Made by a program: the position numbers and the translations under genes
Shown: in pieces, positions 23,410-33,072 of the stretch
Layout: each line of letters begins with the position of its first letter
Numbering within the stretch: position 1 is the first letter of the stretch
From: Streptomyces sp. NBC_01471
GTDB lineage: Bacteria; Actinomycetota; Actinomycetes; Streptomycetales; Streptomycetaceae
DNA length: 64,000 nucleotides
Assembly (NCBI RefSeq): GCF_041438865.1
Contig: NZ_CP109450.1
Location: forward strand, 2,273,001 to 2,337,000
Direction of reading: 5' to 3'
Notes under the pieces: model-generated
Seen by the model: the letters and a program-made list of their open reading frames with translations, nothing else
What the model was told of the DNA's origin: nothing
Database searches by the model: none

Positions 23410-25982
23410 CTGCGTGCCTCCTCGACACTGTCCCCCGTGTCATCGGTAGGTACAACATCCGATCTCTGCTCCGAGATCTCCGTTTCGACGTCCTTGCGGC
23501 CGTCCTTCGCTCCCTGGTGGAAGCCGCCGAGCCTGCTGCGCAGGGCCGCGGCGTCCACGCCGCCGGTGCGCTGCTTCGGGGCCGTCCCGGTGGGCTTGGT
23601 GACCTTGGGGACGCGCTTGGGCAGCCCCTTGTCGGTGATGCGTCCGGCCCCCTGCTCCGGGACACCGCCGGTGGCGGGGTCCGGGCCGGGTTCCGCGGCG
23701 GCCGGGCCGGGCTGCCGCACGGGCTCGGGTGCGGGCTCCGGCTCCGCTACGGGGCTGGGGCGCCGCATCATGAAGGTGGGCTCGTCCACCTCGTCGGGGG
23801 TGCGCTCGTGGGCGTCGGCCCCGATCTCGTAACGCGACCTGGTCGGGATCGTGTTGGAGTTGGCCTCGGCCGCCGAGCCCGGCAGGCTGATGCCGGGTGC
23901 CGACCCTGCGTCCGGGACGAAGTGCGCCGGGGTGACCGGGGGTTCGTCCGGCAGCAGCGCGCTGGGCAGCACGACGACGGCGGCCACCCCGCCCTGCTTC
24001 TGTTCGCGCAGCTCGATCCGTACGCCGTGCCGCTTGGCGAGCAGCGAGGCCACGTGGAGGCCGAGCCCGGACTGCTCGTCGCCGGGTGCCCCCGGGCGGG
24101 ACGCCTCGGGGTCGGCGAGCAGCGCGTTGAGTTCGGTGCGCCGGCCGGGCGACATACCGATGCCCTCGTCCTGTACGGAGAGCATCACCTCGCCGTTCTC
24201 CAGGAGCCAGCCGGAGAGCTGGACGTGGGCCTCCGGCGGCGAGAACGCCGTGGCGTTCTCCAGCAGCTCGGCGACGAGGTGGCTGATGTCGTCGGCGGCG
24301 AAGCCCACGACGAGGGAGTGCGGCGGCAGGGACTGGATGGCGACCCGCTCGTACCGCTCGATCTCGCTGACCGAGGCACGCAGCACGTCCACCAGAGGTA
24401 CCGGACCGCCGCTCTGGCCGGGGCCGTGCTCGGTGCCCGCGAGGACCAGCAGGTTCTCGCCGTGGCGGCGCAGCACGGTCGCCAGGTGGTCGAGCTTGAA
24501 GAGGGTGGCGAGCGCTTCCGGGTCCTGCTCGCGCTCCTCCAGGCCCTCGATGATGGTGAGCTGACGCTCGATCAGGCCGAGGGAGCGCAGCGAGAGGTTG
24601 ACGAAGGTCGCCTGAACGGTGTGGCGCAGCCGGTCGAGACGGGCGGTGACCTCTGCGGTGTCCGCCTCCAGCATGGCGCGTTCGGCGTCGAACCGGTCCC
24701 GGCCGCCCCGCAGCTCGCGCTCGTCGCCCGCGAGGGCGTCGGCGCGGGCACCCGCGGCCAGCACCCTGCTGTGCAGGGCGTTGATGGACCGGACGACCTG
24801 GGCGAACTCGTCGTTGCGGCCGGTGAAGGCGATCGGCTCCTCCGACTCGGGGGCGCCGGCCAGGCGCGCGGCGCCGATCCGGAGCACGGCGAGCGGGCGG
24901 GTGAGCGTACGGGCGACGGCGGCGCCGACCCCGATGGTGAGGAGCAGCAGCACCCCGGCGAGGGCGATCCGCAGTTCGAGCGCGGTCACGGCGTCGTCGC
25001 GGAGCGCGGCGAGCCGTTTGGCCTGCCGGGTGGCGAGCGACGCCTCGACACCGCGCATCTGGTCCGTGCGTGCGCCGAGCGCGGCGCCGAGCTTGGCCGG
25101 GTCGGTCTTGAGGTCCGCCGCGGAGAGCGTGGGCCGGTCGGCGAGGTGTGCGAGATAGGCCTCGGCGGTGCTGACCTCCGGGCCCGACACCGTGGAGGCG
25201 AGCGACTCCTGGTCGGCGGGGTCCGCGGCCTGGTCGAAGTCGGCGAGGGCCGCGAGTTCGCGGACCCTGGCCTGCTGGGCCGCCGCGCTCAGCCCGTCCC
25301 GGGTGCGGCCGCCCTCGCCGCCGGTGTCACCCGGCTGCTGGACGTAGGTGCCGGTCACCGGGTCGTACACGGGGGCCGATGCGGGGCGCGGGACGGCAAG
25401 CGCGCCGAGCAGCAGCCCGCGGGTCTGTGAGGCCTGCCCGACCGCGTGGCCGAGGTCGACCCCGGCACGGGTGGCCGCCGCGGCCTCGGGCGGTGTCCGG
25501 TCGGCGAGTTGGTCCGAGGTCTCCTGGACCTTCTCGATCAGGTCGGAGTACGCCTTGTTGGCTTCGAGCGCGGTGCTCTTGCCGGTCAGGGCCGTCCGGC
25601 GGACGGAGGGGAGGGTGGCGAGATCGTGCCGGAGGGCGGCGGGTGCGGCCGCGCCGATCTCCGCGATGTCGCTGTCGACGCGGGTGGCCCGGTCGGCTGC
25701 CAGTTTGTCCTTCTTGGCGCGCCCGCCCGCGATGTAGACCGTGACGTCGTCCCGCTCGTCCGCGAGGTCGTGCGCCAGGGAGACGGTCTGCTGGTCCAGG
25801 TCACCGAGGGTGACCAGCCGCTGGGCGTCGGTCAGTTCGGCCGAAGCGCTGTAGACCGCGGGGGCACTCGCCGCGAGGACGGCGAGACCGACGACGGCCA
25901 CACCGGCGACCAGGCGCCTGCGTACCCGGACGGTGCGCTCGGGCGGCGCGCCTCTGTTGCCCCGAAGCCGCTTGTTCTGCAC
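23406..25982 (-). CDS. cvnA: Conservon sensor kinase-like protein (CvnA type)
   Basis: 858 residues. An N-terminal membrane segment (RLVAGVAVVGLAVLAASAPA) is followed by a large extracellular nitrate-sensor-like helical domain, a second membrane segment near LRIALAGVLLLLTIGVGAAV, a HAMP-like region, a coiled coil, and a HATPase domain (LVAELLENATAFSPPEAHVQ, then VQDEGIGMSPG and SGLGLHVASLLAKRHGV). The C-terminal 200 residues are disordered and Pro-rich. It lacks a normal phospho-His box, as is typical of CvnA. It is the first gene of the five-gene conservon operon. Confidence 0.95.
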   Translation of the reverse strand: MQNKRLRGNRGAPPERTVRVRRRLVAGVAVVGLAVLAASAPAVYSASAELTDAQRLVTLGDLDQQTVSLAHDLADERDDVTVYIAGGRAKKDKLAADRATRVDSDIAEIGAAAPAALRHDLATLPSVRRTALTGKSTALEANKAYSDLIEKVQETSDQLADRTPPEAAAATRAGVDLGHAVGQASQTRGLLLGALAVPRPASAPVYDPVTGTYVQQPGDTGGEGGRTRDGLSAAAQQARVRELAALADFDQAADPADQESLASTVSGPEVSTAEAYLAHLADRPTLSAADLKTDPAKLGAALGARTDQMRGVEASLATRQAKRLAALRDDAVTALELRIALAGVLLLLTIGVGAAVARTLTRPLAVLRIGAARLAGAPESEEPIAFTGRNDEFAQVVRSINALHSRVLAAGARADALAGDERELRGGRDRFDAERAMLEADTAEVTARLDRLRHTVQATFVNLSLRSLGLIERQLTIIEGLEEREQDPEALATLFKLDHLATVLRRHGENLLVLAGTEHGPGQSGGPVPLVDVLRASVSEIERYERVAIQSLPPHSLVVGFAADDISHLVAELLENATAFSPPEAHVQLSGWLLENGEVMLSVQDEGIGMSPGRRTELNALLADPEASRPGAPGDEQSGLGLHVASLLAKRHGVRIELREQKQGGVAAVVVLPSALLPDEPPVTPAHFVPDAGSAPGISLPGSAAEANSNTIPTRSRYEIGADAHERTPDEVDEPTFMMRRPSPVAEPEPAPEPVRQPGPAAAEPGPDPATGGVPEQGAGRITDKGLPKRVPKVTKPTGTAPKQRTGGVDAAALRSRLGGFHQGAKDGRKDVETEISEQRSDVVPTDDTGDSVEEARS

Positions 25983-26358
25983 CGGTGCTCACAATCTTGA
26001 CTCGTCCACGCATGACGCCGAGGTGATGACTGATCACAAGGATGCGCTCCCACCTCTGGTACGGCTTCTGACCATTCCAGTGGTTTTGGGAGGGGAGTGC
26101 GCATCACCAGGTCAGCCACCTGAACGAGTGAACATCAACAGCAAGTTGGCGAACAACTCTGCGCCCCGCGCACGCGGTGCGTGCACGGGGCGCCGGTTGG
26201 AACTTCCGGACCGGCTTTGGCAGGATGCGCGCCCGCAGCGCGTCGGCGCCGTCACGGAGTCGTACATTCCGTGCCAAGTTCCACGGCCGGCGTGGCGGTC
26301 CGTACCATTCGCCCGCGACTGTGCGCCCTCCGTGAAGGCCTCAGGCAGACTGAACGGT
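25983..26358. other. Divergent promoter region, no gene seen
   Basis: 376 bases between the conservon and the PP2C-like gene. The symmetrical TGATCA lies at about 26031. The plus-strand frame is open here, but its codon use is poor. No riboswitch or RNA gene was recognised. Confidence 0.5.
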
Positions 26359-27141
26359 ATGCGGATCGAACTCGCCTCCACCCCCGGCACCCCCGAACGC
26401 CCCAACGAGGACTGGACCGGTGCGGTCCTGCCTGCCGCGGGGCGGGGCGGGCTGCTCGTGCTGCTCGACGGCGTGACACCGCCCGCGGGGGCGGACGGAT
26501 GTGTGCACGGTGTGCCGTGGTTCACCGCCCGGCTCGGCGGCTCCCTGGTCGAACTGTCCGGTTCGCGACGGGATATGAGCCTGCGTGAGGTACTCGCGGA
26601 GGCGATTCGCCTTACCGCCGAAGCGCACGGCTCAATCTGTGACCTTTCTCACGTGCGGACCCCGCAGGCAACCGTCGTCATGGCGCGCTGGTCCGGCGAG
26701 ACGGTCGAGCACCTGGTGCTGTCCGACTCGGTCCTGCTGATCGAGGACGCCTCGGGGGACGTACGCGCGGTGCTGGACGACCGCCTCGACCGGCTGCCGC
26801 GCGAGGTACTGGCGACCGACGCGACGGCCGACGCCGTACGGAACCAGGAGGGCGGGTTCTTCACCGCGGCCGCCGATCCGGCGGTGGCGGCGCGCGCGGT
26901 GACCGGACGCACGCCCCTGGCGGAGGTGCGGGCGCTGGCCGCGCTCAGCGACGGCGCGAGCCGCTGGGTGGAGGTGTTCCGGGAGGGGGACTGGGCCGAG
27001 TGCCTCGCGGTGCTGCGCAAGGAGGGTCCGCAGGCCCTGATCGGGCGGGTGCGGGCGCTGGAGGACGCGGACACGGACCGCGTGTTCCTGCGGAACGGCA
27101 AGACGCACGACGACGCGTCGGCCGTGCTGCTGGAGCCGTAG
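26359..27141 (+). CDS. PP2C-like protein
   Basis: 260 residues from the ATG at 26359; a CAGACT -10-like element lies just upstream, so a leaderless message is possible. It has a PP2C-like layout: PERPNEDWTGAVLP at the start (the D in NED is the metal ligand in true PP2C), LLVLLDGVTPPAGADGCVHG, VVMARWSGETVEHLVLSDSV, and ALAALSDGASRWVEVFREGD, with THDDASAVLLEP at the end. The Asp set fits an active or near-active phosphatase. Substrate unknown. Confidence 0.7.
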   Translation: MRIELASTPGTPERPNEDWTGAVLPAAGRGGLLVLLDGVTPPAGADGCVHGVPWFTARLGGSLVELSGSRRDMSLREVLAEAIRLTAEAHGSICDLSHVRTPQATVVMARWSGETVEHLVLSDSVLLIEDASGDVRAVLDDRLDRLPREVLATDATADAVRNQEGGFFTAAADPAVAARAVTGRTPLAEVRALAALSDGASRWVEVFREGDWAECLAVLRKEGPQALIGRVRALEDADTDRVFLRNGKTHDDASAVLLEP

Positions 27142-27214
27142 GACTCCCCGGCCGGGCGGAGAGCCCGCGGCCCCGGCCCAGCGGCCCGCCCGCACTCCGC
27201 GCCCGGCCCCGGGC

Positions 27215-27697
27215 TCAGTCCTCGGCCCGGGCGTTCAAGTGGTGCAGCAGGCGGGCGAGTTCCGCGACCTCGGCCCGGTCCCAGCCGTCCAGCTTGCGCA
27301 CGTATTCGGCCCGGCGCGCGTCCCGTACTCGCCGCATCCGTTCGCGCCCCTCGACGGTGAGCTGTACCAGGAAGGCGCGCCCGTCCCCGGGATCCTGCTC
27401 ACGGGTGACCAGCCCGAGGTCCTCCAGGGACCGCAGTTGACGGCTCATGGTCGCCCGGCCGACTCCGATGTAGGCGGCCAGGTCGGTGGCCCGCTGTCCG
27501 CCGAACTCGTCGAGGCAGACCAGCAGTCCGTAGGCGGCGGCCTCCAGATCGGGATGGACGGCGCGCGACATCTCACCGGACGAGGCCCGCGCACGACGCA
27601 GGAAAACAGCCAACTCCCGTTCCAGCGCCAGGAATTCATGGTCCACACCACTCTTGGGCGCGACGGGGAGTTCACTTCCAGTACCGCTGTCGTGCAC
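27215..27697 (-). CDS. MarR-family regulator
   Basis: 160 residues from the GTG at 27697. The winged helix is DLAAYIGVGRATMSRQLRSL and EDLGLVTREQDPGDGRAFLV, with dimer helices on both sides. It is divergent from the GH25 lysozyme gene; a perfect palindrome (27727-27743) lies 29 bases upstream of its start and is the probable operator. Ligand unknown. Confidence 0.9.
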   Translation of the reverse strand: MHDSGTGSELPVAPKSGVDHEFLALERELAVFLRRARASSGEMSRAVHPDLEAAAYGLLVCLDEFGGQRATDLAAYIGVGRATMSRQLRSLEDLGLVTREQDPGDGRAFLVQLTVEGRERMRRVRDARRAEYVRKLDGWDRAEVAELARLLHHLNARAED

Positions 27698-27726
27698 GTC
27701 AGCACCCCTTACGAGCTTTCCCGATC

Positions 27727-27743
27727 CTGAAAGTTTCTTTCAG
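27727..27743. promoter_or_regulatory. Palindrome, likely MarR operator
   Basis: CTGAAAG-TTT-CTTTCAG, a perfect 7+7 inverted repeat with a 3-base centre, just upstream of the MarR gene. Size and spacing suit a MarR dimer. The AT-rich sequence stands out from the surrounding DNA. Confidence 0.7.
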
Positions 27744-27929
27744 CCTCTGCCATCGCCGCAGCTTGGCCAGTATTTCGCAGGAGTAGACCAACGGCAGCAC
27801 CCGGGCCCCCTTCCGCCGTACGGGTCTACGTGCGTAGCGTCGTCACCGCCGACATGTTCACATGTTCACAACACGACATGCCGGGAGACTTCCCCCAGCT
27901 CCCCCACCGAGCCTTTCGGAGGCACGCAC

Positions 27930-28763
27930 ATGCCCGTGCTCAGATCCGGAACGGCCCGACGCGGACGCATTGCCGCAGTCGGGATTCTTCTCGCCTTCCT
28001 CACCTCCCTGCTGGCCCTGCCCGGCCAGGCGTCCGCAGCCGACAGTCCCGTCGCCCCCGCGCGCGGCACGGCGACCATGGGGATGGGCGTCATCGCCCAC
28101 GACGGCCAGGGAGGCACCCCCCACGACACCCGCGCCGCCCAGACCGAGGGCGTCGACGTCTCCGGCTACCAGGGCAACGTCAACTGGGCGACGCTGTGGG
28201 GCAGCGGTGTGCGGTGGGCCTACACCAAGGCCACCGAGGGCAACTACTACACGAACCCCTCCTTCACGCAGCAGTACAACGGCTCGTACAACGTCGGGAT
28301 GATCCGCGGCGCGTACCACTTCGCGACGCCCAACGACTCCAGCGGTGCGAACCAGGCGAACTACTTCGTCAGTCACGGCGGCGGCTGGTCCCGCGACGGC
28401 AAGACCCTGCCGGGTGTGCTGGACATCGAGTGGAATCCGTACGGCGACGCCTGCTACGGCCTGAGCGCGGCATCGATGGTCGCCTGGATCCACGACTTCG
28501 CCACCACCTACAAGTCGCTCACCGGGCGCGACGCGGTCATCTACACCGCGACCAGCTGGTGGACGCAGTGCACGGGGAACAACAGCAGCTTCGGGGCCAC
28601 CAACCCGCTCTGGATCGCCCGCTACGACTCGGCGCCGGGCGCGCTGCCCGCGGGCTGGGGCTTCCAGACGATGTGGCAGTACACCTCGACCGGACCGACG
28701 GTCGGTGACCACGACAAGTTCAACGGCGCGCTGGACCGGGTGCAGGCACTCGCCAACGGCTGA
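27930..28763 (+). CDS. Secreted GH25 lysozyme (muramidase)
   Basis: 277 residues from the ATG at 27930, with CGGAGG upstream. Signal peptide: RRGRIAAVGILLAFLTSLLA ending at about AxA (QASAADS). The GH25 barrel includes EGVDVSGYQGNVNW (first catalytic-site Asp), RWAYTKATEGNYYTNP, GAYHFATPND, PGVLDIEWNPYG (D and E of the DxE motif) and LWIARYDS. It hydrolyses the MurNAc-GlcNAc bond of peptidoglycan outside the cell. It probably falls under the divergent MarR regulator or its own promoter in 27.75-27.9 kb. Confidence 0.95.
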   Translation: MPVLRSGTARRGRIAAVGILLAFLTSLLALPGQASAADSPVAPARGTATMGMGVIAHDGQGGTPHDTRAAQTEGVDVSGYQGNVNWATLWGSGVRWAYTKATEGNYYTNPSFTQQYNGSYNVGMIRGAYHFATPNDSSGANQANYFVSHGGGWSRDGKTLPGVLDIEWNPYGDACYGLSAASMVAWIHDFATTYKSLTGRDAVIYTATSWWTQCTGNNSSFGATNPLWIARYDSAPGALPAGWGFQTMWQYTSTGPTVGDHDKFNGALDRVQALANG

Positions 28764-28779
28764 CCCCGCGATCCGCACA

Positions 28780-28808
28780 GGGGCCCCCGGCAAGCTGCCG
28801 GGGGCCCC
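28780..28808. terminator. Bidirectional terminator between lysozyme and lon
   Basis: A perfect 13-bp stem (28780-28792 with 28796-28808) and a 3-base loop lie between the stops of two converging genes. Confidence 0.85.
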
Positions 28809-28826
28809 TTGGTGAGGCGCAGCCGT

Positions 28827-31229
28827 TCAGGCGGCCGCCGGGACCCGTACCTCCGCCGGGGACAGGGCGATGTCCAGGACCTGGCGTACGTCCGTCACCG
28901 GGTGCACCTCCAGGGTGTCGAGCACCTCGGCGGGGACGTCGTCCAGATCGGCCTCGTTCCGCTTGGGGATCACCACGGTCGTGATGCCCGCCCGGTGAGC
29001 GGCCAGCAGCTTCTGCTTCAGCCCGCCGATCGGCAGCACCCGCCCGGTCAGCGACACCTCACCGGTCATGGCCACATCCGTACGGACCTGCCGGCCGGAG
29101 AGCAGCGACGCCAGCGCCGTGGTCATCGTGATGCCCGCGCTCGGGCCGTCCTTGGGCACCGCGCCCGCCGGGAAGTGGATGTGCACCCCGCGTTCCTTCA
29201 GATCCGCGACAGGCAGCTCCAGTTCGGCGCCGTGCGAGCGCAGGAAGGAGAGCGCGATCTGCGCCGACTCCTTCATGACGTCGCCGAGCTGTCCGGTGAG
29301 GGTCAGCCCCGCCGCGCCGGTCTCGGGGTCGGCCAGCGACGCCTCGACGAACAGGACATCGCCGCCAGCGCCGGTGACCGCGAGTCCGGTCGCCACGCCG
29401 GGCACCGCCGTACGGCGCTCCGCCGGGTCCTGGGCGGACTCCGGCACGTGGTGCGGGCGCCCGATCAGCGGCCGCAGCTGTGCGTCGGTGACGGTGAGCG
29501 GCAGCTCCTGGTCGCCCAGTTCGTGCTGGGCGGCGACCTTGCGCAGCAGCCTGGCGACGGCCCGCTCCAGATTCCTCACGCCCGCCTCGCGGGTGTACTC
29601 CCCCGCCAGCTTGCGCAGCGCGGAGTCGTCGAGCGTCACCTCGCCGGGCTCCAGACCCGCGCGCTCCAGCTGCCTGGGCAGCAGGTGGTCGCGGGCGATG
29701 ACGACCTTCTCGTCCTCGGTGTAGCCGTCGAGCCTGACCAGCTCCATCCGGTCGAGCAGCGCCTCCGGAATGGCTTCGAGCACGTTCGCGGTGGCCAGGA
29801 ACACCACATCGGACAGGTCGAGCTCTACCTCCAGGTAGTGGTCCCGGAAGGTGTGGTTCTGGGCCGGGTCGAGCACTTCGAGCAGGGCGGCCGCCGGGTC
29901 GCCCCGGAAGTCCGAGCCGACCTTGTCGATCTCGTCGAGCAGGACGACCGGGTTCATCGAGCCGGCCTCCTTGATCGCCCGCACGATCCGGCCGGGCAGC
30001 GCGCCGACGTAGGTGCGGCGGTGTCCGCGGATCTCCGCCTCGTCCCGTACGCCGCCGAGCGCGACGCGGACGAACTTGCGGCCCATGGCGTGCGCCACTC
30101 CCTCGCCGAGTGAGGTCTTGCCTACTCCGGGCGGCCCGACGAGCGCCAGTACGGCGCCGCCGCGGCGCCCGCCGACGATGCCCATGCCCCGGTCGGCACG
30201 GCGCTTGCGCACCGCCAGGTACTCGGTGATGCGCTCCTTCACGTCGTCCAGGCCGGAGTGCTCGGCGTCCAGGACGGCCTTGGCGCCCCGGATGTCGTAC
30301 TCGTCCTCGGTGCGTTCGTTCCAGGGCAGTTCGAGGACGGTGTCGAGCCAGGTCCTGATCCAGGAGCCCTCGGGGCTCTGGTCGGACGAGCGTTCCAGCT
30401 TCTCGACCTCCTTGAGCGCGGCCTCCCTGACGTAGCCGGGCAGGGCGGCGGCCTCGACCCGCGACCGGTAGTCGTCGGATTCGTCGTCCGCCTCGCCGTT
30501 CAGCTCGGAGAGCTCCTTGCGTACGGCGTCCAGCTGGCGCCGGAGCAGGAACTCGCGCTGCTGCTTGTCCACGCCCTCCTGGACGTCCTTGGCGATGGAC
30601 TCGGCGACGTCCTGCTCGGCGAGGTGCTCGCCCAGCCACTGGACGGCGAGCTTCAGCCGGGCCACCGGGTCGGCGGTCTCCAGCAGCTCGGTCTTCTGGG
30701 CGAGGGTGAGGAACGGCGAGTAGCCGGAGTTGTCGGCGAGGGCCGAGACGCCCTCGATCTGCTGGACGCGGTCGACGACCTGCCAGGCCCCGCGCTTCTT
30801 CAGCCAGTCGGTGGCGAGGGCCTTGTACTCCTTGACCAGCGCGGTGACGGCGCCGGGCAGCGGCTCGGGGTCGGCCTCGTCGATCCGGATCCCCTCGACC
30901 CAGAGCGCGGTGCCGGGGCCAGTGGTGCCCGCGCCGATCTGCACCCGGCCGCGGCCGCGAACGAGGGCGCCGGGGTCTCCGTCGGAGAGTCTGCCGACCT
31001 GTTCGACGGTGCCGAGGACGCCGGTGCTCGCGTAGCTGCCGTCGAGCCGCGGAACGAGAAGGACCAGCGGCTTGTTGCCGCTGGAGCGGGTGGAGGACGC
31101 CTGGGCGGCCTCCACGGCGGCACGTACGCCGTCGTCGGAAAGGTCCAGCGGCACCACCATTCCGGGCAGCACGACCTCGTCGTCGAGTGGCAGCACGGGC
31201 AGGGTGAGCGGTGTGGACGTGTCAGCCAT
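28827..31229 (-). CDS. lon: ATP-dependent Lon protease
   Basis: 800 residues, the usual size. N-terminal Lon substrate-binding domain ([20 protein letters not shown]), an AAA+ domain with [20 protein letters not shown], Walker [13 protein letters not shown] and sensor [15 protein letters not shown], then the C-terminal protease with the Ser-Lys dyad: S in [10 protein letters not shown] and K in [14 protein letters not shown]. It degrades misfolded and regulatory proteins in the cytosol. A HAIR-type site upstream (31251-31271) indicates HspR heat-shock control, as known for lon in Streptomyces. Confidence 0.98.
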   Translation of the reverse strand: MADTSTPLTLPVLPLDDEVVLPGMVVPLDLSDDGVRAAVEAAQASSTRSSGNKPLVLLVPRLDGSYASTGVLGTVEQVGRLSDGDPGALVRGRGRVQIGAGTTGPGTALWVEGIRIDEADPEPLPGAVTALVKEYKALATDWLKKRGAWQVVDRVQQIEGVSALADNSGYSPFLTLAQKTELLETADPVARLKLAVQWLGEHLAEQDVAESIAKDVQEGVDKQQREFLLRRQLDAVRKELSELNGEADDESDDYRSRVEAAALPGYVREAALKEVEKLERSSDQSPEGSWIRTWLDTVLELPWNERTEDEYDIRGAKAVLDAEHSGLDDVKERITEYLAVRKRRADRGMGIVGGRRGGAVLALVGPPGVGKTSLGEGVAHAMGRKFVRVALGGVRDEAEIRGHRRTYVGALPGRIVRAIKEAGSMNPVVLLDEIDKVGSDFRGDPAAALLEVLDPAQNHTFRDHYLEVELDLSDVVFLATANVLEAIPEALLDRMELVRLDGYTEDEKVVIARDHLLPRQLERAGLEPGEVTLDDSALRKLAGEYTREAGVRNLERAVARLLRKVAAQHELGDQELPLTVTDAQLRPLIGRPHHVPESAQDPAERRTAVPGVATGLAVTGAGGDVLFVEASLADPETGAAGLTLTGQLGDVMKESAQIALSFLRSHGAELELPVADLKERGVHIHFPAGAVPKDGPSAGITMTTALASLLSGRQVRTDVAMTGEVSLTGRVLPIGGLKQKLLAAHRAGITTVVIPKRNEADLDDVPAEVLDTLEVHPVTDVRQVLDIALSPAEVRVPAAA

Positions 31230-31250
31230 GATCTCCCCTTAGGCAGTGAA

Positions 31251-31271
31251 GTTGAGCTATCCAGACTCAAT
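31251..31271 (-). promoter_or_regulatory. HAIR (HspR) site upstream of lon
   Basis: On the minus strand it reads ATTGAGT-N7-GCTCAAC, close to the HAIR consensus CTTGAGT-N7-ACTCAAG with the exact 7-base spacing. It lies 22 bases upstream of the lon start and overlaps the stop codon of the rhomboid-like gene. Confidence 0.85.
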
Positions 31272-32096
31272 GCCGAGAAGGGTGCTGGTGTTCCCGGGCG
31301 GCCGTTCGCTCTCAGCGATCGGGCCCGCGGACCCCACCGGGGAGGCATCGGCGGCTGCCGCGCCGACCGGTCCGGACGGGGCGGCGGGCGGGGCGGACGT
31401 GGCAGGTGCGGACGCCTCGGGCGCCCTGCCTGTCCTGGCGGCCGCCCAGCGGCGCACCAGCGGCCAGCAGGCCACCCCGATGGCCAGGGAGAGCGGATGC
31501 CCCCAGTCGGTGAGCGGGTCGCCGAGCACCAGCAGCGCCTGGACGAGCGTCGTGGCGACGGCCGCCAGGAGCGGCCAGCGCAGCAGCGGCGGGAGCAGTC
31601 CGGACAGCGCCCCGACGCCGGCCATCAGACCGAAGCTGATGCCGTAGTCCATTCGGTGGAGCGAGGAGTCGGGGAGATGGCCCGCGGCGACCGCGACACC
31701 GACCGGGATCTCGGTGGCCAGCGTCGCCAGGACATGCCCCGCCAGGAACACCGCGCCGGTGCGCAGCGCGCCGATGCGCCGCTCCAGGGCGGTGAGGACG
31801 AGCAGGAAGCCGACGGCGGACGTCGAGAGGAGCCCGCCGGCTATCCACAGGGCGCTGCCCACCAGGACGAGCAGCGGGGTGCGGGCCAGATGGGCCATGT
31901 CGGTACTGGAGTCCCGCAGCAGGGCGGTGACGGTGTGCGGGTCGGCGTGCTCGGCGAAGAGCGAGGTGGCGACCAGCACCAGGACGTAGACGAAGGTGAA
32001 GGGTGTCCCGGCGGGGGTGGGCAGCAGGCGCAGCAAGGGCGACAGGGCCCGGCCCGTGCCACCGGCCGGGCGCCGTATCCGCTGTATGTGGTGCAC
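31257..32096 (-). CDS. Rhomboid-like membrane protein
   Basis: 279 residues with about six membrane segments: FTFVYVLVLVATSLF, LLVLVGSALWIAGGLLS, VGFLLVLTALERR, TGAVFLAGHVLATLATEIPV, ISFGLMAGVGALSGLL and LLAAVATTLVQALLVL, then a Pro/Ala-rich C-terminal tail. The YGISFGLMAG segment and the late His in DWGHPLSLAIG recall the Ser and His positions of rhomboids, but the usual GxSG is not intact, so proteolytic activity is doubtful. The stop codon lies within the HAIR site of lon, 27 bases from the lon start. Confidence 0.7.
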   Translation of the reverse strand: MHHIQRIRRPAGGTGRALSPLLRLLPTPAGTPFTFVYVLVLVATSLFAEHADPHTVTALLRDSSTDMAHLARTPLLVLVGSALWIAGGLLSTSAVGFLLVLTALERRIGALRTGAVFLAGHVLATLATEIPVGVAVAAGHLPDSSLHRMDYGISFGLMAGVGALSGLLPPLLRWPLLAAVATTLVQALLVLGDPLTDWGHPLSLAIGVACWPLVRRWAAARTGRAPEASAPATSAPPAAPSGPVGAAAADASPVGSAGPIAESERPPGNTSTLLGIESG

Positions 32097-32219
32097 TCTG
32101 TCTGTCCCGTCGGCCGTCGGTCTGTCCGTTCGACTCCGCTTTCCCCACCGTTCACTCTCCGGGATAGCCTCCGACCGCGCCTATGACGCGCACCACACGA
32201 AGCAACCCCCGCACCCCCC

Positions 32220-32939
32220 GTGGCGTCCGGGGCCGACCCGGGAGGAGACATCCCCATCGACATCACCGGCATCGAGGACGTACGCACACTCGACCGGCGC
32301 GAGGGCCCGTACGGCGAGGTCGTGCTGCGCGAGCGCGGGGAGCACTTCGAGATCATCGCCAACGGGTGTTTTCTGATGGACACGTCGGACGGCCGTTCGG
32401 AGCGGCTGCTGATCGACGTGGCCCTGGCCGCGCTGCCGGCCGGCCGCGACCGTCCCTCCGTGCTCATCGGCGGACTCGGCGTCGGGTTCTCACTCGCACA
32501 CGCCGCGGCGAACCCGCGCTGGGGCCGGATCACGGTCGTCGAGCGCGAGCAGGCCGTCATCGACTGGCACCTGGAGGGCCCGCTCGCCCGGATCTCCGGC
32601 GCGGCGCTCGCGGATCCCCGGACTGTGATCCTGCCCACCGATCTGGTCGCCCACGTACGCGGATCCGCCTCGGCCTATGACGCTTTGTGCCTGGACATCG
32701 ACAACGGACCGGGGTGGACGGTCACCGACGACAACGGCGGCCTGTACACCGCACGGGGGCTCGCAGCGTGTATGGAACGGCTCAAACCGGGCGGAATCCT
32801 GGCCGTCTGGTCGGCTCAGCCATCGGAGACTTTTGAGGAAGCCTTGCGGAATGCCGGGTTCACCGGGGTACGGACCGAAGAGGTGCCAGTTGCCCGGGGC
32901 GTGCCTGACGTGGTCCATCTCGGTGTTCGCCCTGCGTAG
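32220..32939 (+). CDS. Spermidine-synthase-like / methyltransferase-fold protein
   Basis: 239 residues from the GTG at 32220. It has a Rossmann fold: SVLIGGLGVGFSLAHAAANP (SAM-type glycine motif), ITVVEREQAVIDWHLEGPL, YDALCLDIDNGPGWTV and RGLAACMERLKPGGILAVWS. It resembles spermidine synthase-like proteins without a proven polyamine role. The start is odd: the best ribosome site, GGGAGGAG at about 32239-32246, is followed by ATC codons rather than ATG or GTG, so the true start is uncertain. Confidence 0.8.
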   Translation: MASGADPGGDIPIDITGIEDVRTLDRREGPYGEVVLRERGEHFEIIANGCFLMDTSDGRSERLLIDVALAALPAGRDRPSVLIGGLGVGFSLAHAAANPRWGRITVVEREQAVIDWHLEGPLARISGAALADPRTVILPTDLVAHVRGSASAYDALCLDIDNGPGWTVTDDNGGLYTARGLAACMERLKPGGILAVWSAQPSETFEEALRNAGFTGVRTEEVPVARGVPDVVHLGVRPA

Positions 32940-33072
32940 CCGGGACGGCGTCCGTGCATCTAGTCTGCTGACCGGCAGATGAGATCTGGACGCCTTGTCC
33001 AAGAACGCGGCTGGGAGTCCAGCCGCGTACGCAGCAGATCGCAGACCAAGAGCGCACTTCCAGGGGCGGGCG

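Noticed and set aside
31257..32096. Active rhomboid protease
   Set aside because: The membrane topology fits but the usual GxSG active-site motif is not intact, so only 'rhomboid-like' is claimed.
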